Source: Saccharum officinarum
Taxonomy: Eukaryota > Streptophyta > Magnoliopsida > Poales > Poaceae
Assembly: GCA_020631735.1 (NCBI GenBank)
Contig: CM036223.1
Span: forward strand, 5,990,191-6,054,190
DNA: 64,000 nucleotides
Direction: 5' to 3'
The notes beneath the pieces are model-generated. The model ran no database searches. It saw only the letters and a list, made by a program, of their open reading frames with translations, and was not told where the DNA came from. Positions 15,403 to 26,859 of this stretch are shown piece by piece. Position 1 is the stretch's first letter; the number at the start of each line of letters is the position of its first letter. The position numbers and the translations under genes are program-made.

Positions 15403-15649
15403 GGCTGTGTTTAGTTCCGTAAAAAAAAAGTACTGTGCAAACAAAAGATTCCCCGTCACATCAAACTTGCGATACATGCATGGAGTACTAAATATAGATG
15501 AAATCAAAAACTAATTGTACAGCTTGGTTGTACTTTGCGAGACGAACGTTTTGAACCTAATTAGTCAACGGTTGGACACTATTTACCAAATAAAGCCAAA
15601 ACGTGCTACAGTACTTTTTTTACACCTTTTCGCGGAACTAAACACGCCC
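15403..15649. mobile_element. Tourist-like MITE, copy 3, TSD TTC
   Basis: Starts ggctgtgtttagttcc and ends gaactaaacacgccc, flanked by TTC at 15400-15402 and 15650-15652. It lies in the opposite orientation to copies 1 and 2 and is almost identical to the dimer at 20,169-20,647, pointing to recent amplification of this subfamily. Confidence 0.85.
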
Positions 15650-15734
15650 TTCGTAGAAATTCTGTCGTCAGATGAGACATTACTCCTATGGTGGATAGAT
15701 AGAGATGGATGGGTCACAGGGAGTAGGAGAGGTA

Positions 15735-16007
15735 CTCTCCATCCTTAAATATCTGTCGTTTGCGTTTCCTAATAAATAACTTTGACTAAATATATATTAA
15801 AAAATATTAATGTTTATAGTACATAATTAGTATCATTAAAAGATCTTTGAATCTAATTTTTAATAAATTTATTTAGAGATACAAATGTTGAATCTAATTT
15901 TTTAATAAATTTATTTGAAGATACAAATGTTACACGTATTTTCTATAAATTAAGTCAAACTTATGGCATACACACCAACAACAACAGATATAAAGGGACA
16001 AAGCGAG
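15735..16007. mobile_element. Stowaway-like MITE, TSD TA
   Basis: Left end CTCTCCATCCTTAAATATC after TA at 15733-15734; right end gggacaaagcgag before TA at 16008-16009. An internal 45-bp segment is repeated (gaatctaatttt, then aatttattt at 15,850-15,930), explaining its larger size. Confidence 0.7.
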
Positions 16008-16058
16008 TAGGGCTGTTGGAGTACAGAAAGCATGGCCACCACAGACACTAGCATCCTT

Positions 16059-16303
16059 GGGCCTTGTTCACTTCCCCGTCCCAACCTAAAATATTTTCTC
16101 TTCCACCCATCACATCAAATCTTTCGACGCATGCATGGATCATTAAATGTAGGTAAAAAAGATAACTAATTGCATAGTTTTGTCTGTAAATGTCGGGACG
16201 AATCTTTTGAGCCTAGTTAGTCCATAATTGGACAACTTTTGCCAAATAACAACGAAAAATGCTACAGTAACTTTTCAACTACTTTTCGCGAAGTGAACGG
16301 ACC
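16059..16303. mobile_element. Tourist-like MITE (GTTCACTTC subfamily), copy 4, TSD CTT
   Basis: Starts gggccttgttcacttcc and ends cgcgaagtgaacggacc, flanked by CTT at 16056-16058 and 16304-16306. The ends read GTTCACTT instead of GTTTAGTT, a subfamily shared with the copy at 18,954. Confidence 0.82.
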
Positions 16304-17273
16304 CTTGGTTTTCGTTCCTTGATTTCAGCGTGTGTCTGCAAGGAGACGACAGCCAGACAGAGCAGGTGCGCGACGTGGCAAGTGTTTTTCTCTCCCAACA
16401 AAACAACATCAGCCGGCTTATCAGTCGCATAAATCATTAGCCGAATAGCTCCGAAATCAGTTACTTGCATATGAATAAGAAAATATAAGGTAATAATATG
16501 AATTGAATAGTTTAGATTCGTATTCGAAATTTCAAATATCCTTTTATTTGTTTGTTTGTTTGTTTGTCTATTGCCTATGAGCATCAATGATCTATCTGTG
16601 TTACTATAGATTTTATAAAAAAAGCAAGTCATATAATGAGAGATTGAAATATAGTAAACTCTATACATACATACAGTAAACAATAATAAAAAGATATTGT
16701 TAGCCATGTTAACTATATAAATTCACAATGTTGCAATCTGATCATTTCGTGCCTCGGAGTAGCTTGCTACTGTGAATTAGTAAGGCATGCCCCCCGTAAT
16801 AACAAAGAGTTGAGTGGGTTCAAAAAGGGTGGCATTTTTGCGAATCTTTTTTTTATAACATATATAGATTCCATTGAGACAAAAAGAATACCATAAAAGA
16901 GCATCCTAAAAGTTTGCACACAGTTATCAGGTAAATAGGTTTTACTTTTGCACGCATCGTACTCCTTGGGTTCCAAAATGTAAGTCCTTTCTAGATACAT
17001 AGCATTTGCTATGTACCTAGATATACATTATATGATATGTCTAGAATACACAATAATAAAACCAGAACGGTTTATGATTTAGAACGGGAGTGGTACTAAT
17101 AAAGTACATTGTTTTTCCCACAGTATATGACTTACGTTTGTCGGCTCCTAAAAATGCAATGGTTTTTATGCCCTTTGTTTCAACAGCCGAAGTGAAGAGC
17201 TTATGATGATGCAAGTCTGCCTATGGATTACTAGATGGAAAGAATGTATTATAGGTAACGATGGTCCAACTGA
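16304..17273. other. AT-rich intergenic region, nothing recognised
   Basis: Contains a short TTTG microsatellite at about 16,542-16,566. No exon or element ends were found. Confidence 0.45.
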
Positions 17274-17400
17274 GGGCTCGTTCGTTTCTCTAGAAATTGT
17301 TCCCTAGAACAGTTCCTAGCCGGAATGATAGGCTAATCTGTATAGCAATTGATCAGCCGGAACGATTCCTAGACTCATTCCAAGATAACCGAATGATCCC
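17274..17400. mobile_element. Small Tourist-like MITE, TSD TGA
   Basis: Left end gggctcgttcgttt and right end aaccgaatgatccc are imperfect inverted repeats, flanked by TGA at 17271-17273 and 17401-17403. At 127 bp it may be internally deleted. Confidence 0.55.
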
Positions 17401-17507
17401 TGAAGGGAATGTATTACAGGTAACTCTTCCACGTCAAAAAAATTACAGGTGACTCTTGACTCTGGTTCGGTTCTTTTTTTTTTTTGTTTTCACGGGTTTG
17501 GCATGTA

Positions 17508-17630
17508 CTCCCTCCGTCCCATTGAGACTGTCGTTTTAGCAACTGGCCGGTGTCCCATACAAGTGTCGTTTTAGTTATGACGTGGGTCCCACACCTAGCA
17601 AAGCAAAGCAACCGAGACCCAGTGCTTTGT
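17508..17630. mobile_element. Stowaway-like fragment
   Basis: Begins CTCCCTCCGTCCC after TA and has no matching right end; a Tourist-like MITE follows at about 17,632. Only the left part is present. Confidence 0.45.
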
Positions 17631-17631
17631 T

Positions 17632-17854
17632 TAGTTCGCGATTTTTTTTGGGAAATGGTATTATAGCACTTTCGTTGTTATTTGACAATTAGTGTCCAAT
17701 CATGGTCTAATTAGGCTTAAAAGATTCGTCTCATGAATTTCGTCTAAACTGTGTAATTAGTTTTATTTTTTATCTATATTTAATATTTCATACATGCGTT
17801 CAAATATTCGATGTGACGGAAAATTTTGCAAAATTTTAGAAACTAAACAGGCCC
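17632..17854. mobile_element. Tourist-like MITE, copy 5
   Basis: The left end gtgctttgtttagttcgc is degraded, but the right end gaaactaaacaggccc and the interior are clear. No clean TSD was found. Confidence 0.75.
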
Positions 17855-17992
17855 CTGGCTTTTCCTCTCGGGCCTCGTCCTATCCGTCTGCGCGTGAGTG
17901 TGGCTGGTTTTGATAAGGCAGGTGTATGCGTAGAATTGAGATGATGCTTGAGCATTTAATGATGCTTGTTGCAGCACAAAACTTGAATCATT

Positions 17993-18229
17993 GGGCCGGT
18001 TTAGTTGTAAAATTTTTTGCAAAACACACTGTAGCACGTTTCGTTGTTATTTGGTAATTAGTGTTCAATCATGGTCTAATTAGGCTTAAAAGATTCGTCT
18101 CGTCCATTTTGTCTAAACTGTGTAATTAGTTTTATTTTTTATCTATATTTAATGTTTTATGCATGTATCTAAAGATTCGATGTGACGGAGAATCAGAAAA
18201 ACAAATTTTTCTGGAAACTAAACAGCGCC
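17993..18229. mobile_element. Tourist-like MITE, copy 6, TSD ATT
   Basis: Starts gggccggtttagttg and ends gaaactaaacagcgcc, flanked by ATT at 17990-17992 and 18230-18232. Confidence 0.85.
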
Positions 18230-18329
18230 ATTGTCATACTAGCCTTTCTTACTAGCCTTTCTTCTCTCCCTCCTTGGTATGCACGCCCAAGTCCAAAACG
18301 ACATTTTCAATGGAGGGAGGTTGTACTTA

Positions 18330-18572
18330 GGGCCTGTTTAGTTCCGAAAAATTTGGCAAAATGGCACTGTAGTGCGTTTCGTTGTTATTTGGCAAATATT
18401 ATCCAATCATGGTCTAATTAGGCTTAAAAGATTCGTCTCGTCCATTTCGTCTAAACTGTGTAATTAGTTTTATTTTTTATCTATATTTAATACTTCATGC
18501 ATGTGTCCAAAGATTCGATTGGACGGGGAATCTGAAAAATTTTGCAAAATTTTCTGGGAACTGAACTGGGCC
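18330..18572. mobile_element. Tourist-like MITE, copy 7, TSD TTA
   Basis: Starts gggcctgtttagttcc and ends gggaactgaactgggcc, flanked by TTA at 18327-18329 and 18573-18575. It is the best-preserved reference copy of the family in this window. Confidence 0.9.
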
Positions 18573-18688
18573 TTATGTATCCTTTAGGGAAAAAAACATC
18601 CATTTTGGTGAGAGGCTCGGACAATAAAAAAAAGCCTGGAGGCACTGTGCAGCAGGGGTCCAGCTTCGCTTCCCTTGCAAGTTGCAAC

Positions 18689-18940
18689 GGGCCTCTTTAG
18701 TTCATGAAAATTTTTGCAAAAAATCACTATGACAGACTGTAGCATTTTCGTTGTTATTTGGTAATTAGTGTTCAATCCTGAACTAACTAGGCTTAAAAGA
18801 TTCGTCTCGTGATTTACAACTAAACTGTATAATTAGTTTTATTTTTAATCTACATTTAATGCTTCATGCATGTGTTCAAAGATTAATGTGACAGGGAATC
18901 TGAAATTTTTTGAGATTTTTTTTTTGAACTAAACGGGCCC
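18689..18940. mobile_element. Tourist-like MITE, copy 8, TSD AAC
   Basis: Starts gggcctctttagttc and ends gaactaaacgggccc, flanked by AAC at 18686-18688 and 18941-18943. Confidence 0.85.
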
Positions 18941-18953
18941 AACGAAAGACTTG

Positions 18954-19196
18954 GGGTGTGTTCACTTCGCGAAAAGGAGGTGAAAAGTTATTGTAGCATC
19001 TTTCGTTGTTATTTGGCAAAATTTGTCCAATCATGGACTAACTAGGCTCAAAAGATTCGTCCCGACATTTACAGACAAACTATGCAATTAGTTATCTTTT
19101 TTACCTATATTTAATGCTCTATGCATGTGTCGAAAGATTTGATGTAATAGGTGAAAGAGGAAATATTTTGGGTTGGATGGGGAAGTGAACAAGGCC
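18954..19196. mobile_element. Tourist-like MITE (GTTCACTTC subfamily), copy 9, TSD TTG
   Basis: Starts gggtgtgttcacttcg and ends gaagtgaacaaggcc, flanked by TTG at 18951-18953 and 19197-19199. It is only 13 bp from copy 8 and in the opposite orientation to copy 4. Confidence 0.85.
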
Positions 19197-19486
19197 TTGA
19201 CTGGAACGAGACAGAGCGTAGGCTAGGAACTAGGCGCTAGGCCCCACGGCAATATGGGTGGGTGTGTCCCCCTGTGGTGTGGCCGTGTGCGTGTCCTGCC
19301 GCTGCATCATGCTCATGCATGCATGGCCCTGCCCAAAGTCAATGCTGAGACCTGACCTGACGGGCTAGTTTGTCATGTCCTACTAGTGTTACTGTGTTGT
19401 CGTCGTCGTTGTCATCTTGTCCCGTCCGCATGCACGTCCACGTCACTACCGGTAGGGCACTTTATTTTTTTTAAAATGCAAAACAA

Positions 19487-19998
19487 GCCCTTGTTTAGAT
19501 TGAAGAAAATTTCAACCCGATGAATAGTACCACTTTCGTCTTATTTGACAAATATTGTCCAATCATGGACCAACTAGGCTCAAAAGATTCATCTCGTGAT
19601 TTCCAACTAAACTGTGTAATTAGTTATTTTTTACCTACATTTAATACTCCATGTAAGCGGTTAAAAATTGATGTGATGGAGAGAGAGTAAAAAAACTTGG
19701 AACGGCAAACTAAGGCCCTGTTTAGATGCCAAATTTTTCAACAAATTCCACTATGCAAAAAGAAGATTTCCCATCACATCAAAATGCCGGCACATGTATG
19801 GAGTACTAAATGTAGATGAAATCAAAAAATAATTGCACAGTTTTGTTGTACTTTGCGAGACGAACGTTTTGAGCCTAATTAGTCAATGTTTGAACAATTT
19901 TTACCAAATAAAAACAAAATGCTACAGTGCACTGCAGTAGAATACAGTAATTTAGCTGGCCCCAATTTGGACCAACTAAACAAGGCCTAAACAAGGCG
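19487..19998. mobile_element. Tourist-like MITE, copy 10, interrupted by copy 11
   Basis: Starts gcccttgtttagattg at 19487. Its right terminus is split: cggcaaac reaches 19710, copy 11 occupies 19714-19987 flanked by TAA, and the remaining taaacaaggcg is at 19988-19998. CAA flanks both outer ends (19484-19486 and 19999-20001). The interior (gaagaaaatttcaacccgat) matches copy 15, a second subfamily. Confidence 0.75.
19714..19987. mobile_element. Tourist-like MITE, copy 11, nested in copy 10, TSD TAA
   Basis: Starts ggccctgtttagatgcc and ends ccaactaaacaaggcc, flanked by TAA at 19711-19713 and 19988-19990. The TAA lies inside the right TIR (ctaaacaagg) of copy 10, so this insertion is younger. 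Confidence 0.85.
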
Positions 19999-20168
19999 CA
20001 AAAGGGTTGTCGTCTGATCTGGCTTCTCCCTCAAGTCATCCCGTTGACGCACGCCGCCGCACCGCGACACTGACTAACGCGCATACAGTACATACTGTGA
20101 GGTACGTACTTTGTTGTGGTACCTCTTCAGGGACAGATACGAAAGTTCGTGATGGCTGTGTTTACTTC

Positions 20169-20412
20169 GGCTGTGTTTAGTTCCTCAAAAAAACACTGTG
20201 CAAATAAAAGATTTCCCATCACATCAAACTTGCGATACATGCATGGAGTACTAAATGTAGATGAAATCAAAAACTAATTGTACAGCTTGGTTGTACTTTG
20301 CGAGACGAACGTTTTGAACCTAATTAGTCAACGATTGGACACTATTTACCAAATAAAGCCAAAACGTGCTACAGTACTTTTTTTACACCTTTTCGCGGAA
20401 CTAAACACACCC
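20169..20412. mobile_element. Tourist-like MITE, copy 12, first unit of a head-to-tail dimer
   Basis: Starts ggctgtgtttagttcctc after TTC at 20166-20168 and ends gaactaaacacaccc at 20412, followed by TTC. Nearly identical to copy 3. Confidence 0.85.
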
Positions 20413-20647
20413 TTCCTCAAAAAAAAAGCACTGTGCAAACAAAAGATTCCCCGTCACATCAAACTTGCGATACATGCATGGAGTACTAAATGTAGATAAA
20501 ATCAAAAACTAATTGTACAGCTTGGTTGTACTTTGCGAGACGAACGTTTTGAACCTAATTAGTCAACGATTGGACACTATTTACCAAATAAAGCCAAAAC
20601 ATGCTACAGTACTTTTTTTACACCTTTTCGCGGAACTAAACACACCC
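20413..20647. mobile_element. Tourist-like MITE, copy 13, second unit of the dimer, left end missing
   Basis: The sequence resumes with ttcctcaaaaa, corresponding to the interior of copy 12 about 13 bp from its left end, and continues to gaactaaacacaccc at 20647. The missing terminus and shared junction show a tandem duplication rather than an independent insertion. Confidence 0.8.
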
Positions 20648-21229
20648 GATATCTGTTTTCTTCATACTGCAATGTACTCTGTCTACTGTCTTGTAGAGCG
20701 ACATTTTGAGTGGACCAAACAAAGGGGTTTCTACTTTTTTTTAAGAACTGGAGGGGCCAGGGGTTTTTACTTTAAATAAATACAAATGTTTGTTTGGTTG
20801 TGTTTCTTCGTCAAACCATGCTAGTGAAATAAGCCTAGTTATTAATCCAAGCTAGCACATATAAAGTAATGTAAGATGTGTTGCCTAGTTTACTTGTAGT
20901 ATCTAGTTGAGATCTGGCTAACAAAATTCTTATTTGCTGGTTTCCTGGATGGTTTTGGTAGAATCACCTTATCTTTTGTGAGGGTGTTTTTTTAGCTTCA
21001 TCACCTCCCTCCTCTACCACCTTCCCCTTGCACTCACCTTTGTCCTCTGCTACTCCTTCTTTACGTCTCGGGCCGGTGGAGCAGATGGTGCCAGGGGCCT
21101 CAGCCTGGCTCCGACGACGTAATTAAGCAAATTGTTTAAAATTTGATCAAAGTTATATAAAACGGTTAAATTTGTTCAAACACTTTTCATAAAATATTGA
21201 TCAAATTTATAATGAATTAACTCGGACTA
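20648..21229. other. Intergenic, nothing recognised
   Basis: No gene or repeat ends identified. Part of 21,120-21,225 (aaatttgatcaaagttat) looks like decayed Stowaway interior. Confidence 0.4.
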
Positions 21230-21470
21230 GGGGGGTGTTTAGATGTAAAAAAATTTGGAATTTAGCTACTGTAGTACTTTCGTTTGTATTTGGTAATTAG
21301 TGTCCAATCATGGATTAATTTGGCTCAAAAGATTCGTCTCGTGATTTACAACCAAACTGTGCAATTAATTATTTTTTTATCTATATTTAATGCTCCATAC
21401 ATGTGTCCAAAGATTCGATGTGATGGAGAGAGAGTAAAAAATTGGAATTTGGGTGGCATGTAAACAAGGC
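21230..21470. mobile_element. Tourist-like MITE, copy 14, TSD CTA
   Basis: Starts ggggggtgtttagatg and ends gcatgtaaacaaggc, flanked by CTA at 21227-21229 and 21471-21473. Confidence 0.85.
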
Positions 21471-21744
21471 CTAGCTGTATAAGAACCGTATTTGTCTCCA
21501 GGATGGTGGGTGCAGTAGTATTTGTTATACTTTGTGATCGTATAAAAGGCGCACAAGCACACTGCCCGCACCAATGATTGAAGCCATTTCCCCTGCCTCG
21601 AATGCAAGCTCCAAAAGTGTGCACTGATGTAGTGATGCTCATCACCAGCAGTTTCCTTTGCCTCTACTCAACCTCCGACGTCGACGTCGATCAGTCGATG
21701 AATGAATGTCTCCACTTTTGTTGGAGCTTGCTAACAGAGTCCTA

Positions 21745-21982
21745 TACTGTTTAGACTGAAGAAAATTTCAACCCGATGAATAGTATCACTTTCGTCTTAT
21801 TTGACAAATATTGTCCAATCATGGACCAACTAGGCTCAAAAGATTCATCTCGTGATTTTCAACTAAACTGTGTAATTAGTTATTTTTTTACCTACATTTA
21901 ATACTCCATGCAAGCGGTTAAAAATTGATGTGATGAAGAGAGAGTGAAAAAACTTGGAACTTTGAGGCAAACTAAACAAGGC
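21745..21982. mobile_element. Tourist-like MITE, copy 15, TSD CTA
   Basis: The left end is worn (tactgtttagactg); the right end is caaactaaacaaggc. CTA lies at 21742-21744 and 21983-21985. The interior is the same subfamily as copy 10. Confidence 0.8.
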
Positions 21983-22127
21983 CTATGTTAGTTAATTTAC
22001 TCTATCTGATCACGATTTCCAACAAAGGTCGTCATTGTAAGGTCGTCTTAAATCAATGCAAATATTTTTACTTTGACGACGACCGGCGTCCGGCGATAAT
22101 ATAGCTGAACATTTAGACAGGTTAGTA

Positions 22128-22389
22128 CTCTCTCCGTCCTAAATTATAAGCCATTTCACTTTTTTTTAGAGTCAAAGCATCTCAAATTTCATCAAATTTA
22201 TATAATAAAATAATAATATTTATGATACCAAATAAGTATTATTAGATTCTTCATTATTAATTATAATTTCATAGTATACCTACTTAATGTCATAAATCTT
22301 TATAATTTCTCTTTATAATCTTGGTCAAACTTAAGATGCTTTGACTTTTTCAAAAAATTGGAATAACTTATACTTTGGAATAGATGGAG
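22128..22389. mobile_element. Stowaway-like MITE, TSD TA
   Basis: Left end CTCTCTCCGTCCTAAATT after TA at 22126-22127; right end ttggaatagatggag before TA at 22390-22391. Confidence 0.75.
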
Positions 22390-22391
22390 TA

Positions 22392-22878
22392 CATAGGAAG
22401 GTTGATTCCAGTAGATTAACTGATCATGTAAATTGAAAAGTATTTCTATAATAAATACCATATATTTTCATAGAAAATTGCTAGTCAAAGTCTAATGACC
22501 ACTGCATCGTGAATTGCCTTTCAGTGTCCTTACCAACTATACTACTTTTTTAGAAAGTAGGAGTACCTATTTATATTCGGGGGATTGAAGTATGAGATTT
22601 GCTGTTGGTTATCTATAAGTGGATCAGAGAGTTTATATATATAAAATCCTGGGTGCTAGCTAACCTTAGTTTTGATGATTCCCAACTAGGCGTGCTTTTC
22701 AAATCAGTAGAATATTTACATCGTCCGCGGCCTCTTGGAAAGTTCCGAGCGATCATCACTGTGCTCTGATTGTAGCAATCTTATTGGGAAGACTGCAGAC
22801 TAAAGTGTAATTAACGACGAAGTTGTTTAAGACTTCGCATCCAAACGGAGGACAAGAACGAAGACATGCGTGCTTCTT
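22392..22878. other. Intergenic, nothing recognised
   Basis: No coding or RNA gene is supportable. The segment near 22,665-22,710 (gatgattcccaactaggc, then aaatcagtagaata) is also found at 47,570-47,615. Confidence 0.4.
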
Positions 22879-22879
22879 T

Positions 22880-23169
22880 TAGAGCAAGATCAATAATAGA
22901 GTTAAGTGCTTGACTATAAGCCAAGTTACAAGAGCCAATTCATATAATAGTTGTCTCCTATTTATCTAAAAAAAGTTTTTTATTATTATGTGGTACCATG
23001 TCTTACTTTTTTTTCTACTTCTTCTTACATACACTATTGTTTAGGCCTACTGATGCCTATGCTTCCGTACCCAGCTTGGTGCTAGAATAAGAGCTAAGCT
23101 CTCTTCTCTCCTCCACATCAGTAAAAATACTGACTAGCTTGCTATAAGCCCATTACTGTACCTGCTCTT
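22880..23169. mobile_element. MITE with TTAGAGCAAG / CCTGCTCTTA ends
   Basis: Left end tagagcaagatcaataatag and right end cattactgtacctgctctta are imperfect inverted repeats of an abundant grass MITE type. The TSD could not be set and the superfamily is not certain. Confidence 0.6.
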
Positions 23170-23349
23170 AGTTTACTATTACTGTTTGTTTATTTATCTA
23201 CTAATTCTAATGGACGTCACGTTCTTGTATTCCTACGATTTTGAGGGATGCATTTGGGGAAATGCATGGTATTGGCTAGTGCGTGGTATGTGCCAGGAAT
23301 AGCATTTTCTTCCCGAGAGAGACTTGCTAGGGATAGCCCGTAGCGATTT

Positions 23350-24417
23350 CACTACTAAGCAAAGTATTTTTTTTAGAGACAATCAGATTTAGTTTATAGA
23401 GAAGAGGCAGTTTTTCCAACCGCCTCTAACCAAGATATCCTCTAGACATCAACCATTTCCGGAGATGGCCGTCTAGCTAGGGGCAGTGTAATCCAGGAGA
23501 AACCCACTAGTGAATTGGATCACATGCCGTGGTCTAGGTGCATTGTTGGTAACGTGATCCGAAAGAAATGTACTAGTAAAGTGGGTCACAAATCACATGA
23601 TTTTTCTGCACTAAAGAGCCCTTCCTAATTCACTAATTTGTAGGAAGATACTAGACTTTTGCATTTGAAAAGAGTTTTTTTTGCACAAGTGCCTTTTCTA
23701 TGATTCGAATCTATGGTCTCTAGTGCGAGCTGCCCTACCACACCATATACTATATAATCACTTCTAACCAAGTATAGGATTCTACCCTTTTGTATTAGCT
23801 TATACGTACGAATCTTATATTGAATACTTCATATTTTAAATGAAAAAAAGTTTCCCATGTCATATTGAGCATTACAACTTTGCTATAGGATGTGTCTCGA
23901 TCTGATGTCGCTTAAGTATTTGGAAACTTTGAATTTAGAAATACAAGAACAAAAGGTATATTTGGATCCTAAACAATTTCAAATGAAAACTTGATCATAT
24001 ATGTTTTATATCCCGTAGAGATTTACAATTATGATTAAAGTTAGACTTTGCTTGATTTGATATAGAAAAAGGTTATGTTTTTTTTGTGCGATATCTATTT
24101 TCATTACGGGTGGTGCACTGCCAACTGCCTTTCTAAGGGTGGCTAGTGCCTTATTTTTAGGAACAATCCATAACACCAATCATAACTAAAACAACTCAGA
24201 AAGTAGCATTTTTAGGGGTGGTTTGTAACACGCCCTTGACAATAAAGGATATTTCTATGGGCGGTAACACCAGCCACCGAAATCGATTTGCAGGGAAGGT
24301 TTATCTCTAAACAAATTTTCTAAGGGCGGTGTTTGATCTGGCCATTCTTGAAAAAGAAGAGAGAGGATGATTCTTTAAAATTGTCTTTGTAGCGGTGTTT
24401 GTTAGTGGATTCTATTG
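23350..24417. mobile_element. Decayed CACTA-type element
   Basis: Begins CACTACTAAGC at 23350 and ends with TTAGTG at 24417. Subterminal repeats of the type TTTCTAAGGGCGGT recur several times near the right end (about 24,133, 24,207, 24,252 and 24,317) and as gaggcagttt / aaccgcctct near the left. These are CACTA hallmarks. No TSD and no transposase are present, so it is a degraded or deleted copy. Confidence 0.5.
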
Positions 24418-24990
24418 CTGTTCTTGTTTTGGCCTTTTGTTTTTGCTTCTTTCCTTCTAATACCATTTGTACAAGGCAAACTGGCAAACCATCCTTTCGA
24501 GAAAAGGGTTTGCAATTTTTAGAGCCAGCAATTGCAGATGACTCTCTCCTAGCCTAGTAGGTCCTAGCTATCTTTGTCAGAGTAATACAAACAACTGAAC
24601 AAGAGAGCGAGATCAGCGTGAGGGACAAGTTGATTGATCAGACAAGAACACATATTCTTTGGTAAATTACCTAGGACTTCAGGCTCCGGCCTGCATGTGC
24701 ATACTTTTTAACAAGTCCTCTTCCTCCTAGCTTTTGATCAAAAAACAAGTCCTCCTAGCTACTGTCCTACATGATTATTGCTGCACAATCCTCTGTTATT
24801 CTTCAATTAAGTAGCTTTCACTGGAGAATGAGGTAGCTTTCATATACTAACTACTACTCTGTGGGATCGGATTTGGATAGATGATGCTGTACTGAACTTC
24901 TATATATTCCACATTTCTTGGATGCTTTCGGCGACATTTTCCATCGGTAGTTTGCCATGTACTTTGGTCCGAAATTCACCTGGAATATGC
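24418..24990. other. Intergenic, nothing recognised
   Basis: Ordinary AT-rich sequence up to the start of the old tandem duplication. No exon could be assigned. Confidence 0.4.
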
Positions 24991-26009
24991 TGAACGTGCC
25001 GACTGAGTCAGCCACTCTCTCCAGGCTGGCATCCAGTGCAAATAGGCACTCCTAGGAGACAATCTGAAACGCTTGATGAAGCTGGCAACTGCAGGATGTT
25101 TGGAGGCTAGCCAGTCTTGAGATATATATAGTTGAGCGTGACCTATATATCATATCCTTTTCGAAGTACAACCAACGCCAACTAACTAAGATAGACTACA
25201 TCAACGTGAGCAACAAGCTCACCAATTTACAGCTATATGTGCAGCCTCAGACTGATGCAGATGTTGTGATAATAATTTTGATTTATTATTTATGCAGTCA
25301 TTTGGAAGGATGAAAACAATAATTAAGAGCTCCCCGTGCATGTCCCTTTCCTTTTCTCTTGTCTCTTGAAAAGGAAAGGAAAGGAAAGCAACTCTGATGA
25401 TGTTAACAGGCCCGGTGGATTTTAGTTAAGAGAGAAGAGATAGATGGAAGATGGTGATACATAGATACACACAAGCAGAAGCTGCTGCCGTGAAGGCCTC
25501 TCTCTACGACCAGACGACTTGCATTGCCCTCTCCGGTTCAGTTGCTTGTGGAAGAGGTGTAACCATATTTGTTGGCGAGTTGGATGTGATGGGCCGGGTT
25601 GTATTCTGCAGGTTATATTAGCTACATAAGCCAAATTAAACCACCACCAAACTCATCGGTGAAAGAGATGAAAGGAACCAAAAGCAAAGCAAATGCCGCT
25701 TTCGTACGGAGATGTAAGGTCCCTACGGACGTTGAAACATGAACCATGTGGCCCTGTCCAATTTCAGTTTTTTTTTTCCTAATATAAATGAATTACTGGG
25801 AGTAGATTCTTGGCTATGCAAATTATGAGGAAGCTTTCTCCTAGCGTAGCCTGAATTTCTGCAGAACATTTCGTTTACAGATCGGTATGGCGGTTTGGCA
25901 TTGAAAAATCCACAGACAGCAGGCAGAGTGATGAAAGAAGCATCAAAATAAATAAAGGCAGTAAAAGCTCATAATAGTTTATATACATGTTCATTCATCC
26001 AAAAGGGAC

Positions 26010-26225
26010 CCAATCTGAAAGGTGTCCATGTAACATGCTCTAGGTAACTACTAGATCTTTCTGTCTCTGAGTGTCAATAGTTAATCTGAATCTGAAGGAA
26101 GTATTTGTCATTTAATCTGAATCTGATGGAAGCATACCAAGAAAAGGTGTCCATGTAACATGATGCAGGTGACTAGAGATCTCTCTGATTGTTAATTACT
26201 AATCTAAATCTGAAGGAAATAAAAG
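26010..26225. repeat. Two-copy minisatellite around ggtgtccatgtaacatg (unit 1)
   Basis: The motif ggtgtccatgtaacatg followed by gtgact/gtaact and a gatctctctct-type stretch and then ttaatctgaatctgaagga occurs at about 26,021 and 26,138. The matching place in unit 2 (37,040-37,430) carries three copies. Confidence 0.7.
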
Positions 26226-26859
26226 CTAGCAGTGGTACGATGTGTATGCAACAACAATCACGGTAAAGCTAAAGCATGTACTGCAGCAGGTGATCTCCCA
26301 TCATTGGCAAAATGGCAAGTGGTGGATCATGGTAAGTGCTAGAGTTTTCAACCTGATCTATCTTTTCTATCGGCATGTCTACCAAAAAAGACGGGTCGGC
26401 GCAACTGGAGGGATAGATCTGCAGCAAGCCATCGGGATCAGTTGTTAATGAATTGATTATAGGGTGATTAAGAGAGAGATGGAGGTCAGATGTGTGTGGT
26501 TTCGGTTTGATGGGCAAACAAAGAAATCCTGTGGCTGGATGCTCTCTCGCTGTACCTCTGCTCCTTCACGTCACCTTCCGTTCTACACAGTAACTGACAC
26601 CAGGCGGCCGACGATAATCTCAGGTATTCAGGTGTCTCTGCTAAAAAAAAAAGGTATTCAGGTGTCTCAATGGCCTATACTGTGTTTCACGGCCCTCTCA
26701 CATAGGGCACCTTAATTTGGTTTTAGGAACCTCACCTTTATTTTTTTCACACTTTGTTAGGCTAATAAAGTTAGGTTGTTAAGTACCCTAAAACGCTTAT
26801 CAATGTCCTTCTTGGCTTTCAAGGCCACTTGTCGAGCATCCATGGCCGCGTCTTGAAAA

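Noticed and set aside
20278..20779. Repeated small protein-like frame starting MYSLVVLCETNVLNLIS (also at 15,515)
   Set aside because: It is the translated interior of the Tourist-like MITE; conservation reflects the repeat, not a gene.
26242..26448. Frame with QVISHHWQNGKWWIMVS conserved between unit 1 and unit 2, followed by a GTAAGT-like donor
   Set aside because: It is short, matches no family I know and its conservation is explained by the duplicated DNA; not enough to call an exon.
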